Below are positions 55,899 through 64,000 of a stretch of DNA of 64,000 nt, piece by piece (position 1 is the stretch's first letter; each line of letters begins with the position of its first letter). Position numbers and translations under genes: made by a program. Source of the stretch: Prevotella sp. S7-1-8. GTDB taxonomy: Bacteria; Bacteroidota; Bacteroidia; Bacteroidales; Bacteroidaceae. The notes beneath the pieces were generated by a model. That model did not search any database. It was not told the DNA's origin and saw nothing but the letters and a program-made list of their open reading frames with translations. The DNA lies in the NCBI RefSeq assembly GCF_000758925.1, contig NZ_JRNC01000032.1, positions 1 to 64,000 on the forward strand, written 5' to 3'.

Positions 55899-55988
55899 AT
55901 GTTCTCGCAATGTAACGCTACAAGGCATCATCCCGGCTTACCATCGCCACAATTGGCAATGGGCGAGATTGCAACGTGTTTAATGCCG

Positions 55989-55996
55989 CAAAATTA
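55989..55996 (-). promoter_or_regulatory. predicted promoter of the cation transporter gene
   Basis: The minus strand reads TAATTTTG (TAnnTTTG) 91 bases before the start codon. TTTG at 56024-56021 is 24 bases further upstream, slightly too far for a good -33 box. Confidence 0.45.
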
Positions 55997-55998
55997 TG

Positions 55999-56307
55999 AA
56001 AAAATGCCATACAACCAAGACAAAAACGAGCGAAAAAACGGCCAAGCACACTTATTTCTACATTAACCATCATGAAAACGAATGTGGAAAAGCGTTTAAA
56101 AGCAATAGACAACACCACGAAACAGCGGGGCGACGGGCATGGCTTGCGCGCGCTCCCCACCATATACATTGAGCCAAGAAACACGGAAGAAACAAAAACA
56201 GGGCGCAATTTGTTGAAAAATGCGCCCTACATGACGCAAAAACTATGATTTTTTCTTTCGAGGTTCCTGTCTTTTTCATATCTTTGCAATTATCAACATT
56301 TAAGCTT
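55999..56307. other. gap between divergent genes, with a hairpin
   Basis: The gap holds a GC-rich hairpin GGGCGCA/TGCGCCC (56201-56227, 13-base loop) and the promoter of the VapE-like gene. A 58-codon frame (56072-56248) spans the hairpin and is listed under rejected items. Confidence 0.5.
56255..56286 (+). promoter_or_regulatory. predicted promoter of the VapE-like gene
   Basis: TTTC (56255-56258), a 20-base spacer and TATCTTTG (56279-56286) match the Bacteroidetes promoter with one change in the -33 box. The ATG at 56308 follows 21 bases later. Confidence 0.6.
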
Positions 56308-57537
56308 ATGGATGCCTTGACTTACCTTGAATCGCGCTGCCAACTGCGCCGAAACGTTCTCACGGGCGAGACGCTGTACGCCATCCCTAACTCGGACGAG
56401 TACCTGCCGCTCTCGCGCGAGGCCATCAACACGCTCATTTTGGAGGCTGGGCGCGAGGGCGTCGGACTTTCGGAGGGCTTGCTGAGACGATACGCCGAGT
56501 CCACGCTCATAGCGCCGTGGAACCCGGCCGAGGCTTGGCTACACAGCTTGGACGAATGGGATGGGACCGACCACGTGGCCGCATTGGCAGACCGTATCAT
56601 CACCACCAACCCCGATTGGCCACAGCGTTTCCACAAGTGGATGCTGCAAATGGTGGCCCGATGGATAGGATACGAGGTGGCCCAACGCGACGTGTTGGTG
56701 CCCACCATAGTGGGACAGTACGGTTATGGCAAGTCGTCATTCTGCAACATCATCCTTCCGCCCGACTTGCGCAGATACTATACGGACCAAGTGCGCTTGC
56801 GCTCCACATCCGAGGTGCATCGCGTTGTCACCACCAACCTATTGACTTGCATCGACGAGTTTTACCAAGAAAACACCGAACAAGAGGTGCTGTCGCGCTA
56901 TCTTTTCTCTCGAAGCACACCGGTATTCAGAGCATCTTACGGCGTCACTGAGGAACCGCGGACCAACTACTCGGCATTTGTCGCCAACACGGGGAACCTG
57001 CATCCCATGACCGACGCAGCCGGAGCGGCCCACTTGGTGTGCGTGGAGATACAGCATCGCATAGATATCGCCACTCCAGTGCCCTACGAACAACTTTACG
57101 CACAACTTTTGGCCGAGGTGGAGAACGGCGTGGACTACGGCCTTACCGATGAGGAAAGGGAGGCTATGGCGGTGCAAAACTCACCATTCCAAGAGGCCGA
57201 CAACTTGGTGAAAATGGTAACAATGCTCTACGCCACCCCTCCCAAGGGCAAGCGAGTGAAAGCCAAGGACATTGACACCATCGTGGACAGGCTGATGAAA
57301 GAGTATCCCTATTGGACGCCGGGAGAGCACGTCAACCAAGATGTGGGGTTCGCGTTGCAGGAGGCTGGCTTCGCGCGGAGCCGCATACACGGCCGTTCTT
57401 GTTACAAGGTGATAGAGAAAGACCCGCGTAAACTCGATTTCGTGGAAGAGCCGCAAACCCCGGACAAGGATGGACTGGACAACAACCCATTGGCAAAGGC
57501 ATTGCTGTCCGGACTGGGAAACCTCGTGAAAAAATAA
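56308..57537 (+). CDS. VapE-type (virulence-associated E) P-loop ATPase, stand-alone
   Basis: I start at the ATG at 56308 (MDALTYLESRCQLRRNVL), giving 409 residues. The core is the superfamily-3-like helicase domain of VapE proteins: SLDEWDGTDHVAAL leads in, Walker A is GQYGYGKSSF, and the acidic Walker B-like segment is LLTCIDEFYQ. FVANTGNLHPMTDAAGAAHL is the following sensor-like block, and the C-terminal region is of the DUF3874 type. Such domains normally sit behind a primase (VirE-N or BT4734-like) domain in mobile elements and prophages; here no primase precedes it and no phage gene is nearby. It may be a domesticated replication helicase or a relic of an integrated element. Confidence 0.82.
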   Translation: MDALTYLESRCQLRRNVLTGETLYAIPNSDEYLPLSREAINTLILEAGREGVGLSEGLLRRYAESTLIAPWNPAEAWLHSLDEWDGTDHVAALADRIITTNPDWPQRFHKWMLQMVARWIGYEVAQRDVLVPTIVGQYGYGKSSFCNIILPPDLRRYYTDQVRLRSTSEVHRVVTTNLLTCIDEFYQENTEQEVLSRYLFSRSTPVFRASYGVTEEPRTNYSAFVANTGNLHPMTDAAGAAHLVCVEIQHRIDIATPVPYEQLYAQLLAEVENGVDYGLTDEEREAMAVQNSPFQEADNLVKMVTMLYATPPKGKRVKAKDIDTIVDRLMKEYPYWTPGEHVNQDVGFALQEAGFARSRIHGRSCYKVIEKDPRKLDFVEEPQTPDKDGLDNNPLAKALLSGLGNLVKK

Positions 57538-57580
57538 ATAAAAACATCTATAAACAGCAATATTTTTTAAACAAACAACG

Positions 57581-58264
57581 ATGAGACATATCACTATCAC
57601 ACTTGGCACGAGACATCTCGCCACACACATGGGTGCCCTGAAAAAAGGCACATTGCTCGCATTGGCAACATTGTCAATATCATTAAACCTCAACGCGCAA
57701 GGTTATTACACCAAGTATTGCGCCGACAAGCAGCTGCGAAAGCAAGCCCAAGCATGGCTCAAGAAGGGCGAATGGCGAAACGGATTCACCAAGGCCGACG
57801 CTCATGAGACGGTAAACGCCGTGGAATTTTACACGCAATACAAAAAAAATCCAGAGCAGTGGAAAAAACTATTCGAATGGTGTCAAAACACCGATCTCGC
57901 TGCATTGCCCAAAGGACGCGTACCCATCCCCGGCACAACAATGGTGGCAAGCGTGGAGGATGACCACAACCGAGACCTGCGAACACTAAAACCGGAAAGC
58001 CATGTACGGCACATCGATTTCCAATACGTGGTGAGAGGATGTGAGCGATTCGGCTTGGTAGACCACTATTCAAGCAAGGTGAGCGTGCCCTATCGGCCCG
58101 ATGTGGTAAACTACTCATACGACGCGAGCAAAGCGAAATTCCATGATGGAGACGCGTCAAAATTCTTCATCTTCTTCCCCGACGACTGGCACATCGCCAA
58201 AGTGAAAACCGACAAGAACGACCAAAACATCAGGGTGGTGGTTATCAAGGTGGATTACATGTGA
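57581..58264 (+). CDS. secreted YhcH/YjgK/YiaL family protein
   Basis: This 227-residue protein has an N-terminal signal segment (GTLLALATLSISLNLNAQG) preceded by an unusual basic lead of about 16 residues, so the true start could be the internal ATG at residue 17. The domain is the YhcH/YjgK/YiaL cupin: HVRHIDFQYVVRGCERFGL, YRPDVVNYSYDASKA and FFIFFPDDWHIAKVK carry the conserved His and Glu/Asp metal ligands. Relatives act in sialic-acid or sugar metabolism, probably as anomerases or isomerases, and are often cytoplasmic; this one is predicted periplasmic. It sits 43 bases after the VapE-like gene and 75 bases before mutS. Confidence 0.85.
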   Translation: MRHITITLGTRHLATHMGALKKGTLLALATLSISLNLNAQGYYTKYCADKQLRKQAQAWLKKGEWRNGFTKADAHETVNAVEFYTQYKKNPEQWKKLFEWCQNTDLAALPKGRVPIPGTTMVASVEDDHNRDLRTLKPESHVRHIDFQYVVRGCERFGLVDHYSSKVSVPYRPDVVNYSYDASKAKFHDGDASKFFIFFPDDWHIAKVKTDKNDQNIRVVVIKVDYM

Positions 58265-58339
58265 GCCAACGCACCGAAAAACCAAGTCGTCCATGGCTCA
58301 TTCTTGGACAACAAAAACCCCTAAATACACAAATAGAGC

Positions 58340-61006
58340 ATGGCAAAAAAAGACAATGATATGACACCGATGATGCGACAGTTCTTCTCCATGAAGGCAA
58401 AGCACCCTGACGCGGTGCTGCTCTTTCGCTGCGGCGACTTCTACGAGACCTACGGCGACGACGCAGTGACAGCATCCGGTATCCTCGGCATAACGCTCAC
58501 CAAACGTAACAACGGCGGAGCAACGGGAGAGACAGCCATGGCCGGCTTTCCCCACCACGCCTTGGACACCTACCTGCCCAAACTAATCAGGGCTGGAAAA
58601 CGTGTCGCAATATGCGACCAACTGGAGGATCCGAAGAAGAAACGACAAGCCATCAAAGGCAAAAAGGGGCTCACGGAGATGGACAAAATGGTCAAGAGGG
58701 GCATCACGGAGCTTGTGACACCGGGCGTGGCGATGAGCGACAACGTGCTGAACTACAAGGAAAACAATTTTCTCGCGGCCATACACTTCGGGAAAACGGC
58801 CTGCGGCGTGAGTTTCCTCGACATCTCCACAGGCGAGTTTCTCACCGGACAGGGCACCTATGACTACGTCGAAAAACTCCTTGGCAGCTTCTCCCCGAAA
58901 GAGGTGCTGCACGACCACGAACGCAAAAAAGACTTCGAGCGCTATTTCGGCACACGCCATTGCACGTTCGAGATGGACGACTGGGTGTTCACGGAACAAA
59001 GCGCACGCCAGAAACTCCTTAAGCATTTTGGCACCAAAAACTTAAAAGGGTTTGGCGTGGAGCACCTGCGCGAGGGCGTTATCGCGGCCGGGGCTATCAT
59101 GCAATACCTTGAGATTACCCAGCACACAAGCATCAACCATATCACCTCATTACAACGCATCGAGGAGGAAAAATACGTCCGATTGGACAAGTTTACCATT
59201 CGGTCGTTGGAGCTTCTTGGAGCCATGCAAGACGAGGGACGCTCGCTTCTGAGCGTGGTGGACCACACCGTGACCCCCATGGGAGGCCGACTGCTAAGGC
59301 GATGGATGGTTTTTCCGCTCAGGGATGTGGCCCTAATTACTGACCGGCAAGACATCGTGGAGTACTTTTTTAGGCAGCCAGACTTCAGGCAAGTGGTCGA
59401 TGAGCAGCTGCACCGCGTGGGCGACTTGGAACGCATCATATCCAAAGTGGCCGTGGGAAGGGTGTCGCCACGCGAGGTGATACAGCTCAAAAACGCGCTC
59501 ATAGCCACCCAGCCCATCAGGTCGGCTTGCCTGTACGCCAACAACGACAGCCTGAAACGCTTAGGGCAGCGGCTGAACCTATGCGAGACCCTACGTGACC
59601 GCATCGCCGCCGAAATACAGCCCGACCCACCCTTGTTGGTCAACAGGGGCAATGTCATTGCCGAGGGATACTGCGCAGAACTTGACGAGCTGCGACAAAT
59701 ATCAAGTCATGGCAAGGACAGCCTGCTCGAAATACAGCGGCAAGAGACCGAGCGAACGGGCATAACGTCACTCAAAGTGGGCTTCAACAACGTGTTTGGA
59801 TATTACCTTGAAGTGCGCAACACTTTCAAGGACAAGGTTCCAGACACATGGACAAGGAAGCAGACACTGGCCCAAGCGGAGCGATACATCACGCCCGAGC
59901 TGAAAGAATACGAGCAAAAGATATTGGGCGCTGACGAGAAAATAATCGAGTTGGAAACACAATTGTTCAACGAGCTTGTGGCTGATATGCAGCGATACAT
60001 CGCCGACATACAGGCCAACGCCAACCTGCTGGCACGCATAGACTGCCTACTTTCGTTCGCCAAGGTGTCCGAGAGCAACATGTATGTGCGCCCTACGGTA
60101 GACGAGACCGACGTCATAGACATTCGGCAAGGACGCCATCCCGTCATAGAGACCCAAATGCCATTAGGCGAACAATACGTGCCAAACGACGTGTATCTCG
60201 ACACCAAGAAGCAACAGGTGATGATGATAACGGGTCCTAACATGGCCGGCAAATCGGCTCTGCTGCGCCAAACGGCCCTGATCGCGCTATTGGCCCAGAC
60301 TGGATGTTTCGTGCCGGCAGAGCGAGCGAGAATAGGTTTGGTGGACAAGATATTCACTCGCGTGGGCGCAAGCGACAACCTTTCTTTGGGAGAGTCCACC
60401 TTTATGGTCGAGATGACCGAGGCCGCGAACATTCTCAACAACGTGACGCCACGCTCGTTGGTGCTCTTTGACGAGCTGGGGCGAGGCACGTCCACCTACG
60501 ATGGCATATCAATAGCGTGGGCCATCGTGGAGTATTTGCACGAGCAGCCCAAGGCTCGGGCGCGCACTCTCTTCGCGACGCACTACCACGAGCTAAACGA
60601 AATGGAAAAAAATTTCGCCCGGATCAAGAACTTCAACGTCTCCGTCAAGGAAGTAGACGGCAAGGTAATCTTCTTGCGCAAGCTGTCACCGGGCGGATCC
60701 GAGCACTCGTTTGGCATCCACGTGGCCGAGGTCGCTGGCATGCCGAGGTCTATAGTAAGGCGCGCCAACATCATCTTGAAACAGCTCGAGGCCGACAACT
60801 CGGAAGTGGGCAACGTGGGAAAGCCATCGGTGGAGCGGCTGGCTGGCACACGAGACGGCATGCAACTCAGCATATTCCAACTGGACGACCCCGTCCTTTC
60901 GCAAGTGCGCGACGAGATATTGGGCTTGGATGTCAACAACCTCACGCCAGTGGAGGCGCTCAACAAACTCAACGATATCAAGAAAATAGTGACGGGAAGA
61001 AGCTGA
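58340..61006 (+). CDS. mutS: DNA mismatch repair protein
   Basis: MutS recognises base mismatches and starts methyl-independent repair with MutL. The product has 888 residues. The mismatch-binding N-terminal domain contains the Phe-x-Glu motif in [10 protein letters not shown]. The core, lever and clamp domains follow. The ATPase has Walker [15 protein letters not shown] (Ala where E. coli has Gly, common in Bacteroidetes), Walker [17 protein letters not shown], and the H-loop [11 protein letters not shown]. The C-terminal dimerisation part ends [11 protein letters not shown] strong hairpin follows. Confidence 0.97.
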   Translation: MAKKDNDMTPMMRQFFSMKAKHPDAVLLFRCGDFYETYGDDAVTASGILGITLTKRNNGGATGETAMAGFPHHALDTYLPKLIRAGKRVAICDQLEDPKKKRQAIKGKKGLTEMDKMVKRGITELVTPGVAMSDNVLNYKENNFLAAIHFGKTACGVSFLDISTGEFLTGQGTYDYVEKLLGSFSPKEVLHDHERKKDFERYFGTRHCTFEMDDWVFTEQSARQKLLKHFGTKNLKGFGVEHLREGVIAAGAIMQYLEITQHTSINHITSLQRIEEEKYVRLDKFTIRSLELLGAMQDEGRSLLSVVDHTVTPMGGRLLRRWMVFPLRDVALITDRQDIVEYFFRQPDFRQVVDEQLHRVGDLERIISKVAVGRVSPREVIQLKNALIATQPIRSACLYANNDSLKRLGQRLNLCETLRDRIAAEIQPDPPLLVNRGNVIAEGYCAELDELRQISSHGKDSLLEIQRQETERTGITSLKVGFNNVFGYYLEVRNTFKDKVPDTWTRKQTLAQAERYITPELKEYEQKILGADEKIIELETQLFNELVADMQRYIADIQANANLLARIDCLLSFAKVSESNMYVRPTVDETDVIDIRQGRHPVIETQMPLGEQYVPNDVYLDTKKQQVMMITGPNMAGKSALLRQTALIALLAQTGCFVPAERARIGLVDKIFTRVGASDNLSLGESTFMVEMTEAANILNNVTPRSLVLFDELGRGTSTYDGISIAWAIVEYLHEQPKARARTLFATHYHELNEMEKNFARIKNFNVSVKEVDGKVIFLRKLSPGGSEHSFGIHVAEVAGMPRSIVRRANIILKQLEADNSEVGNVGKPSVERLAGTRDGMQLSIFQLDDPVLSQVRDEILGLDVNNLTPVEALNKLNDIKKIVTGRS

Positions 61007-61041
61007 CCGAACATTCCAGACATTACCAATACCAATACGGC

Positions 61042-61085
61042 AACAGGCCATATCCGCACTGACAAACAGTGGGGGATGGCCTGTT
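61042..61085. terminator. hairpin terminator between mutS and lgt
   Basis: Arms starting AACAGGCCAT and ending ATGGCCTGTT pair, with a further CACTG/CAGTG pair inside, around an ACAAA loop. It lies 35 bases past the mutS stop and 35 bases before the convergent lgt stop codon, so it can serve both genes. Confidence 0.75.
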
Positions 61086-61119
61086 TACATGGTGTCGGGA
61101 GCGCGACAACTACAAGTCG

Positions 61120-61980
61120 CTACTTGGGGTCTACCCTCGCGCCGAGTTTTTTCATCCAGTTTCCGCCTATCATCACGGCCACGCCAAGGATGATAAAGGG
61201 AATGGAGAGCAACTGCCCCATGTCAAGGAGCATGCCTGCCTCAAAGTCCACTTGTATGTCTTTGGTGTACTCTATGAAAAAACGAGCCACGAACACCAAT
61301 GCCAAGCACATGCCAAAGAAGTACCCGGTGCCCACCTTCTGTCTGTTTTTGCGATACGCCAAGAAGATGACAAAGAAGAAACAAGCGTAAGACAAGGCCT
61401 CATAGAGCTGTCCGGGATGGCGTGGATACTGGTCCACTCGCTCAAAGATGAACGCCCATGGAACATCTGTCACCTTGCCTATAATCTCCGAGTTCATGAG
61501 GTTTCCAAGCCTTATGAACGTGGCCGTGACGCAAGAGCAAATACCCATATTGTCCAACACAACCCACACGGGCACTTTGGCGCGCCTGCTATACAGCCAG
61601 ATGGCTATGAGCATACCTATAACACCACCATGCGACGCCAAGCCCTCATAGCCCACGAACTTCCAACTGCCATCGGGCATGTGGTGCATAGGGACGATCA
61701 TCTCTATGAAATGCTCCCACGACCCAAGGAAATATTCGGGCTGGTAGAACAAACAATGACCCAAACGCGCGCCAATAAGCACGCTCAAAAAGATATAGAG
61801 AAACAGCGGTTCAAACTTCTCGTCGGGTATCTTTTGCTCCTTATAGAGCCGCTGCATAAGCAGATAGCCCAAGAGAAGGCCCACCAACCAGCACATGGAG
61901 TACCACCTGACACCAAAACTCCCGATATGGAACATGATCTCGCTCGGGTTCCAATAAACGAATAACAAATCAAAATTCAT
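61120..61980 (-). CDS. lgt: phosphatidylglycerol-prolipoprotein diacylglyceryl transferase
   Basis: Lgt adds diacylglyceryl to the lipobox Cys, the first step of lipoprotein maturation needed for SusD and the other lipoproteins here. The product has 286 residues and about seven membrane segments. The opening FHIGSFGVRWYSMCWLVGLL matches the family. The signature near TFIRLGNLMNSEIIGK contains the conserved Arg and Asn, and the essential His-Gly motif appears as LASHGGVIGM. The start could be the ATG at 61980 or the one 14 codons later (MFHIGSFG). An AATTCA-type repeat overlaps the start codon. Confidence 0.95.
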   Translation of the reverse strand: MNFDLLFVYWNPSEIMFHIGSFGVRWYSMCWLVGLLLGYLLMQRLYKEQKIPDEKFEPLFLYIFLSVLIGARLGHCLFYQPEYFLGSWEHFIEMIVPMHHMPDGSWKFVGYEGLASHGGVIGMLIAIWLYSRRAKVPVWVVLDNMGICSCVTATFIRLGNLMNSEIIGKVTDVPWAFIFERVDQYPRHPGQLYEALSYACFFFVIFLAYRKNRQKVGTGYFFGMCLALVFVARFFIEYTKDIQVDFEAGMLLDMGQLLSIPFIILGVAVMIGGNWMKKLGARVDPK

Positions 61981-62010
61981 AATTCAAAATTTAATATTTG
62001 GCGCGCCACA
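61969..62010. repeat. AATTCA-family repeat at the lgt start
   Basis: CAAAATTCATAATTCAAAA followed by TTTAATATTTGGCGCGCC resembles the elements near 16.6 and 17.8 kb (AATTCA..ATTTGGC.CG). It overlaps the start codon and first codons of lgt. Confidence 0.4.
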
Positions 62011-62070
62011 TGCCATGAAAGATCCCTTGCAAAGACAGCGCGGAAACATGGTTTAGGAACATGACAACGG

Positions 62071-63174
62071 TCAGACATTAAACCTGAAGTGCATGATGTC
62101 GCCATCTTGCGCCACATAGTCCTTGCCCTCGATACCCAACTTGCCAGCCTCGCGAACGGCGGCCTCTGAGCCATACTCGATATAATCAGCGTATTTGATG
62201 ACCTCGGCGCGGATAAACCCTTTCTCGAAGTCGGTATGAATCACGCCAGCGCACTGTGGGGCTTTCCACCCTTTGTGAAATGTCCATGCTTTCACCTCCA
62301 TCTCGCCGGCCGTGATAAAGGTTTGCAAGTTGAGCAGGCTGTAGGCTTTTTTGATGAGCCTGTTTACCCCACTCTCCTCCAATCCAAGCTCGTCCAAGAA
62401 CAAACGCTTGTCCTCATAGCTCTCGAGCGATGCGATGTCCTCCTCCGTCTTGGCAGCGATAACCATGGCTTCCGCGCCCTCGGCTGCGGCCACCTCCTCT
62501 ATTTTCTTGCTGTACGCGTTGCCCGTCTTGGCACTGTTCTCATCCACGTTGCACACGTATAGCACGGGCTTGGTGGTCAACAAGAACAGGTCGTGGGCGG
62601 CTTTCTCCTCCTCACGGGTGTCGAATGTCACCCCGCGAGCGTTCTGCCCCTTGTCCAACACTTCCTTGTAGGCCTGCAACACAGTCACCAACACCTTGGC
62701 CTCCTTGTTGCCGGCGGCAGCGGCCTTCTCTGTTTTTGACAACTGAGCGTCGATGGTCTCAAGGTCTTTGAGCTGCAACTCCGTGTCGATGATTTCCTTG
62801 TCGGCAATGGGATCAACCGCCATGCCACCCTCGCGCACCACGTTGTCGTCATCAAAACAACGCACCACGTGGATGATGGCGTCACACTCGCGAATGTTTC
62901 CAAGAAACTTGTTGCCCAACCCCTCGCCCTTGGAGGCGCCCTTTACCAAACCGGCGATGTCCACTATCTCACAGGTGGCTGGCACGATACGCCCCGGATG
63001 CACTATCTCGGCAAGCCGCGTGAGCCGCTCGTCCGGAACCGTTATCACGCCAAGGTTGGGCTCTATTGTACAAAAGGGAAAGTTGGCTGCCTGTGCTTTG
63101 GCACTCGAAAGGCAGTTGAAAAGGGTAGACTTCCCTACGTTGGGAAGGCCCACGATACCACATTTTAATGACAT
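62071..63174 (-). CDS. ychF: redox-regulated ribosome-binding ATPase
   Basis: YchF is an Obg-family protein that hydrolyses ATP and binds the 70S ribosome. I use the ATG at 63174 ([20 protein letters not shown]), giving 367 residues; the codons before it are between the promoter and this start. The P-loop is GLPNVGKST. The switch and Walker B region is [20 protein letters not shown], and the ATP-type NKxE substitution typical of YchF is seen at NVDENSA. The C-terminal TGS domain is [20 protein letters not shown] followed by [17 protein letters not shown]. lgt follows downstream after 90 bases on the same strand. Confidence 0.96.
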   Translation of the reverse strand: MSLKCGIVGLPNVGKSTLFNCLSSAKAQAANFPFCTIEPNLGVITVPDERLTRLAEIVHPGRIVPATCEIVDIAGLVKGASKGEGLGNKFLGNIRECDAIIHVVRCFDDDNVVREGGMAVDPIADKEIIDTELQLKDLETIDAQLSKTEKAAAAGNKEAKVLVTVLQAYKEVLDKGQNARGVTFDTREEEKAAHDLFLLTTKPVLYVCNVDENSAKTGNAYSKKIEEVAAAEGAEAMVIAAKTEEDIASLESYEDKRLFLDELGLEESGVNRLIKKAYSLLNLQTFITAGEMEVKAWTFHKGWKAPQCAGVIHTDFEKGFIRAEVIKYADYIEYGSEAAVREAGKLGIEGKDYVAQDGDIMHFRFNV

Positions 63175-63205
63175 GTCTAATGATAAACGTTTATATTCTG
63201 ACATG

Positions 63206-63213
63206 CAAAGTTA
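63206..63213 (-). promoter_or_regulatory. predicted ychF promoter -7 element
   Basis: The minus strand reads TAACTTTG 31 bases before the ATG at 63174, supporting that start. No -33 TTTG was found at the normal distance. Confidence 0.5.
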
Positions 63214-63419
63214 CTAAAAAGATTGGTAACGGACAGTGCCGCAGCGTTATTAATATATAATGCCAATATGGACGGCTATACAAATATCATTATGAAATAT
63301 TCTGACAACAACCCCTTCGTACATCGCGCGCACGAAAATTCGAACACCAACGGCAAAAATACGCCAAAATTAAGCACGTCTCACAAAGCACTATCTGTCA
63401 ACAACTTACAAGGAAACGG

Positions 63420-63575
63420 CATTAGGATGCACGTTGGTGGCATCGTGGAACGCATGCGTTCAAGGGCCAATCGCGATGTGATTGAGGCTTAAACGCATGG
63501 CGAATAACGATGAAACACGATGCCATTGGGCACTGATGGCAAGCCCTTGAAATACCAATGGCAAAACGGGCACAT
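63420..63575. repeat. intergenic repeat copy F (TTAAACGC family)
   Basis: The core GAGGCTTAAACGCATGG followed by CGAATAACG is at 63484-63509. Related ATTGGGCACTGATGGC and CCAATGGC units flank it. It shares TTAAACGCA and CGAATAA with copy D. Confidence 0.55.
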
Positions 63576-63755
63576 TTCGCGGGCTTGAAAAATACGATTA
63601 AACGACATTTCAACTGGTCCGCGTTGGCTTCACGTCGTCTGAAAACTCTCTGTTTCACCAAGGTGAGAAAGTGCTGTTTTCTCATATTTTTTTTGACAAA
63701 GACGAGCCTCTCTCCCACCCTCTTACCTATATTTTGAAGCTGTGAACATAGCCAA

Positions 63756-63788
63756 AAAGTCTTTTTCCAACATAACGAAAAGGACTTT
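63756..63788 (-). terminator. terminator of the M28 peptidase gene
   Basis: On the minus strand AAAGTCCTTTT pairs with AAAAAGACTTT (one G-U pair) around an 11-base loop and ends in a T run. It starts 18 bases after the stop codon at 63807. Confidence 0.7.
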
Positions 63789-63806
63789 ATCCACCAGCGT
63801 GGACAA

Positions 63807-64000
63807 CTATTTTTCGGTGTAAATCACCTGCACCATGGTTTGTCCCACGGCCTTGAGCGCGCTCTTGTCTATATGCTCCAAATTGTCGGCGAGGGTGTGC
63901 CAAGTTGGGCCGAAAGAGCTTTGGGCGCAGTCCGGGTAATAAGGTATGATGTCCACGCAAGGTATTTTGGCCACTTGGTTGAGCGGGATGTGGTCGTCCG
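63807..64000 (-). CDS. M28 family peptidase/glutaminyl cyclase, C-terminal part
   Basis: The gene enters from the right edge of the window; only its last 63 or so codons are present, so no start is given. The translation contains DDHIPLNQVAKIPCVDIIPY, then SFGPTWHTLADNLEHID and ALKAVGQTMVQVIYTEK before the stop. The His and Asp of the DDHIPL and WHT motifs are metal ligands in the M28 peptidase and zinc-dependent glutaminyl-peptide cyclotransferase family. In Prevotella and relatives such an exported cyclase converts N-terminal Gln to pyroglutamate on envelope proteins. The exact activity cannot be told from this part. Confidence 0.85.
   Translation of the reverse strand, partial: DDHIPLNQVAKIPCVDIIPYYPDCAQSSFGPTWHTLADNLEHIDKSALKAVGQTMVQVIYTEK

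Larger units (their letters stand above)
63214..63806. other. gap of about 590 bases with repeat copy F and a terminator
   Basis: Frames of about 90 codons (63223-63492 plus strand, 63422-63718 minus strand) show no motifs and overlap the repeat. The gap holds repeat copy F and, at its right end, the terminator of the M28 gene. Confidence 0.5.

Noticed and set aside
56072-56248. 58-codon frame between the cation transporter and VapE-like genes
   Set aside because: A GC-rich hairpin (56201-56227) lies inside it and no promoter element of the right kind precedes it; the hairpin explains the region better. It remains possible but unsupported.

Overview
The window is chromosomal DNA from a Bacteroidetes bacterium, most likely Prevotella or a close relative. 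The evidence is a SusC/SusD pair, a three-subunit (A, B, single cytochrome b) fumarate reductase/succinate dehydrogenase, a THUMP-like-domain methyltransferase, a DUF2851 protein, a secreted calycin-like protein with a Prevotella-style C-terminal tail, and many promoters of the Bacteroidetes type (TTTG, a spacer of about 20 bases, then TAnnTTTG). I name no species. I see no tRNA, rRNA, CRISPR array, insertion sequence or complete prophage.

Layout. From 0.2 to 9.2 kb the minus strand carries SusD, SusC, a polysaccharide flippase, a fused SpmA-SpmB membrane protein and a secreted calycin-like protein. From 9.7 to 12.9 kb are a DEAD-box RNA helicase and a periplasmic TlpA-type thioredoxin. From 13.5 to 20.3 kb are a PfkB sugar kinase, an M16 peptidase with a nitroreductase, and a minus-strand group of dapB, lepB, a catalytically dead S26-like protein and a WbqC protein. 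From 20.5 to 26.7 kb a surface lipoprotein and outer-membrane barrel pair converge on dusB, dprA, a thioesterase and a DUF2851 protein. From 27.7 to 37 kb are ruvB-coaD-ybeY, then parE with an S41 protease, an acetyltransferase-like protein and a methyltransferase, all on the minus strand. The 37.1-41 kb stretch holds a tiny 41-residue gene with its own promoter and terminator, followed by the respiratory fumarate reductase operon.

From 41.2 to 53 kb come mnmG, apt, uvrC, dtd, a small membrane protein, a MazG-like pyrophosphohydrolase, deoC, a polyprenyl synthase and polA. Two parS-like ParB-binding palindromes lie in the gaps in front of apt and uvrC, which suggests this part of the chromosome is close to the replication origin. 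From 53 to 64 kb are an acyltransferase, a cation diffusion facilitator, an orphan VapE-type P-loop ATPase, a YhcH-family secreted protein, mutS, lgt, ychF and the 3' end of an M28 peptidase or glutaminyl cyclase.

The genes are mostly housekeeping: DNA repair and replication (ruvB, parE, uvrC, polA, mutS, dprA), RNA and translation (deaD, ybeY, dusB, dtd, mnmG), envelope export (lepB, lgt) and anaerobic respiration. The less ordinary signals lie between genes. They are the parS pair, the small-protein transcription unit, two families of degenerate intergenic repeats, long perfect hairpins at gene ends, and several promoters so close to the start codon that the mRNA should be nearly leaderless. 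I see no clear multi-gene novel defence or biosynthetic system. No computation or database search was available, so all family calls rest on motif recognition.
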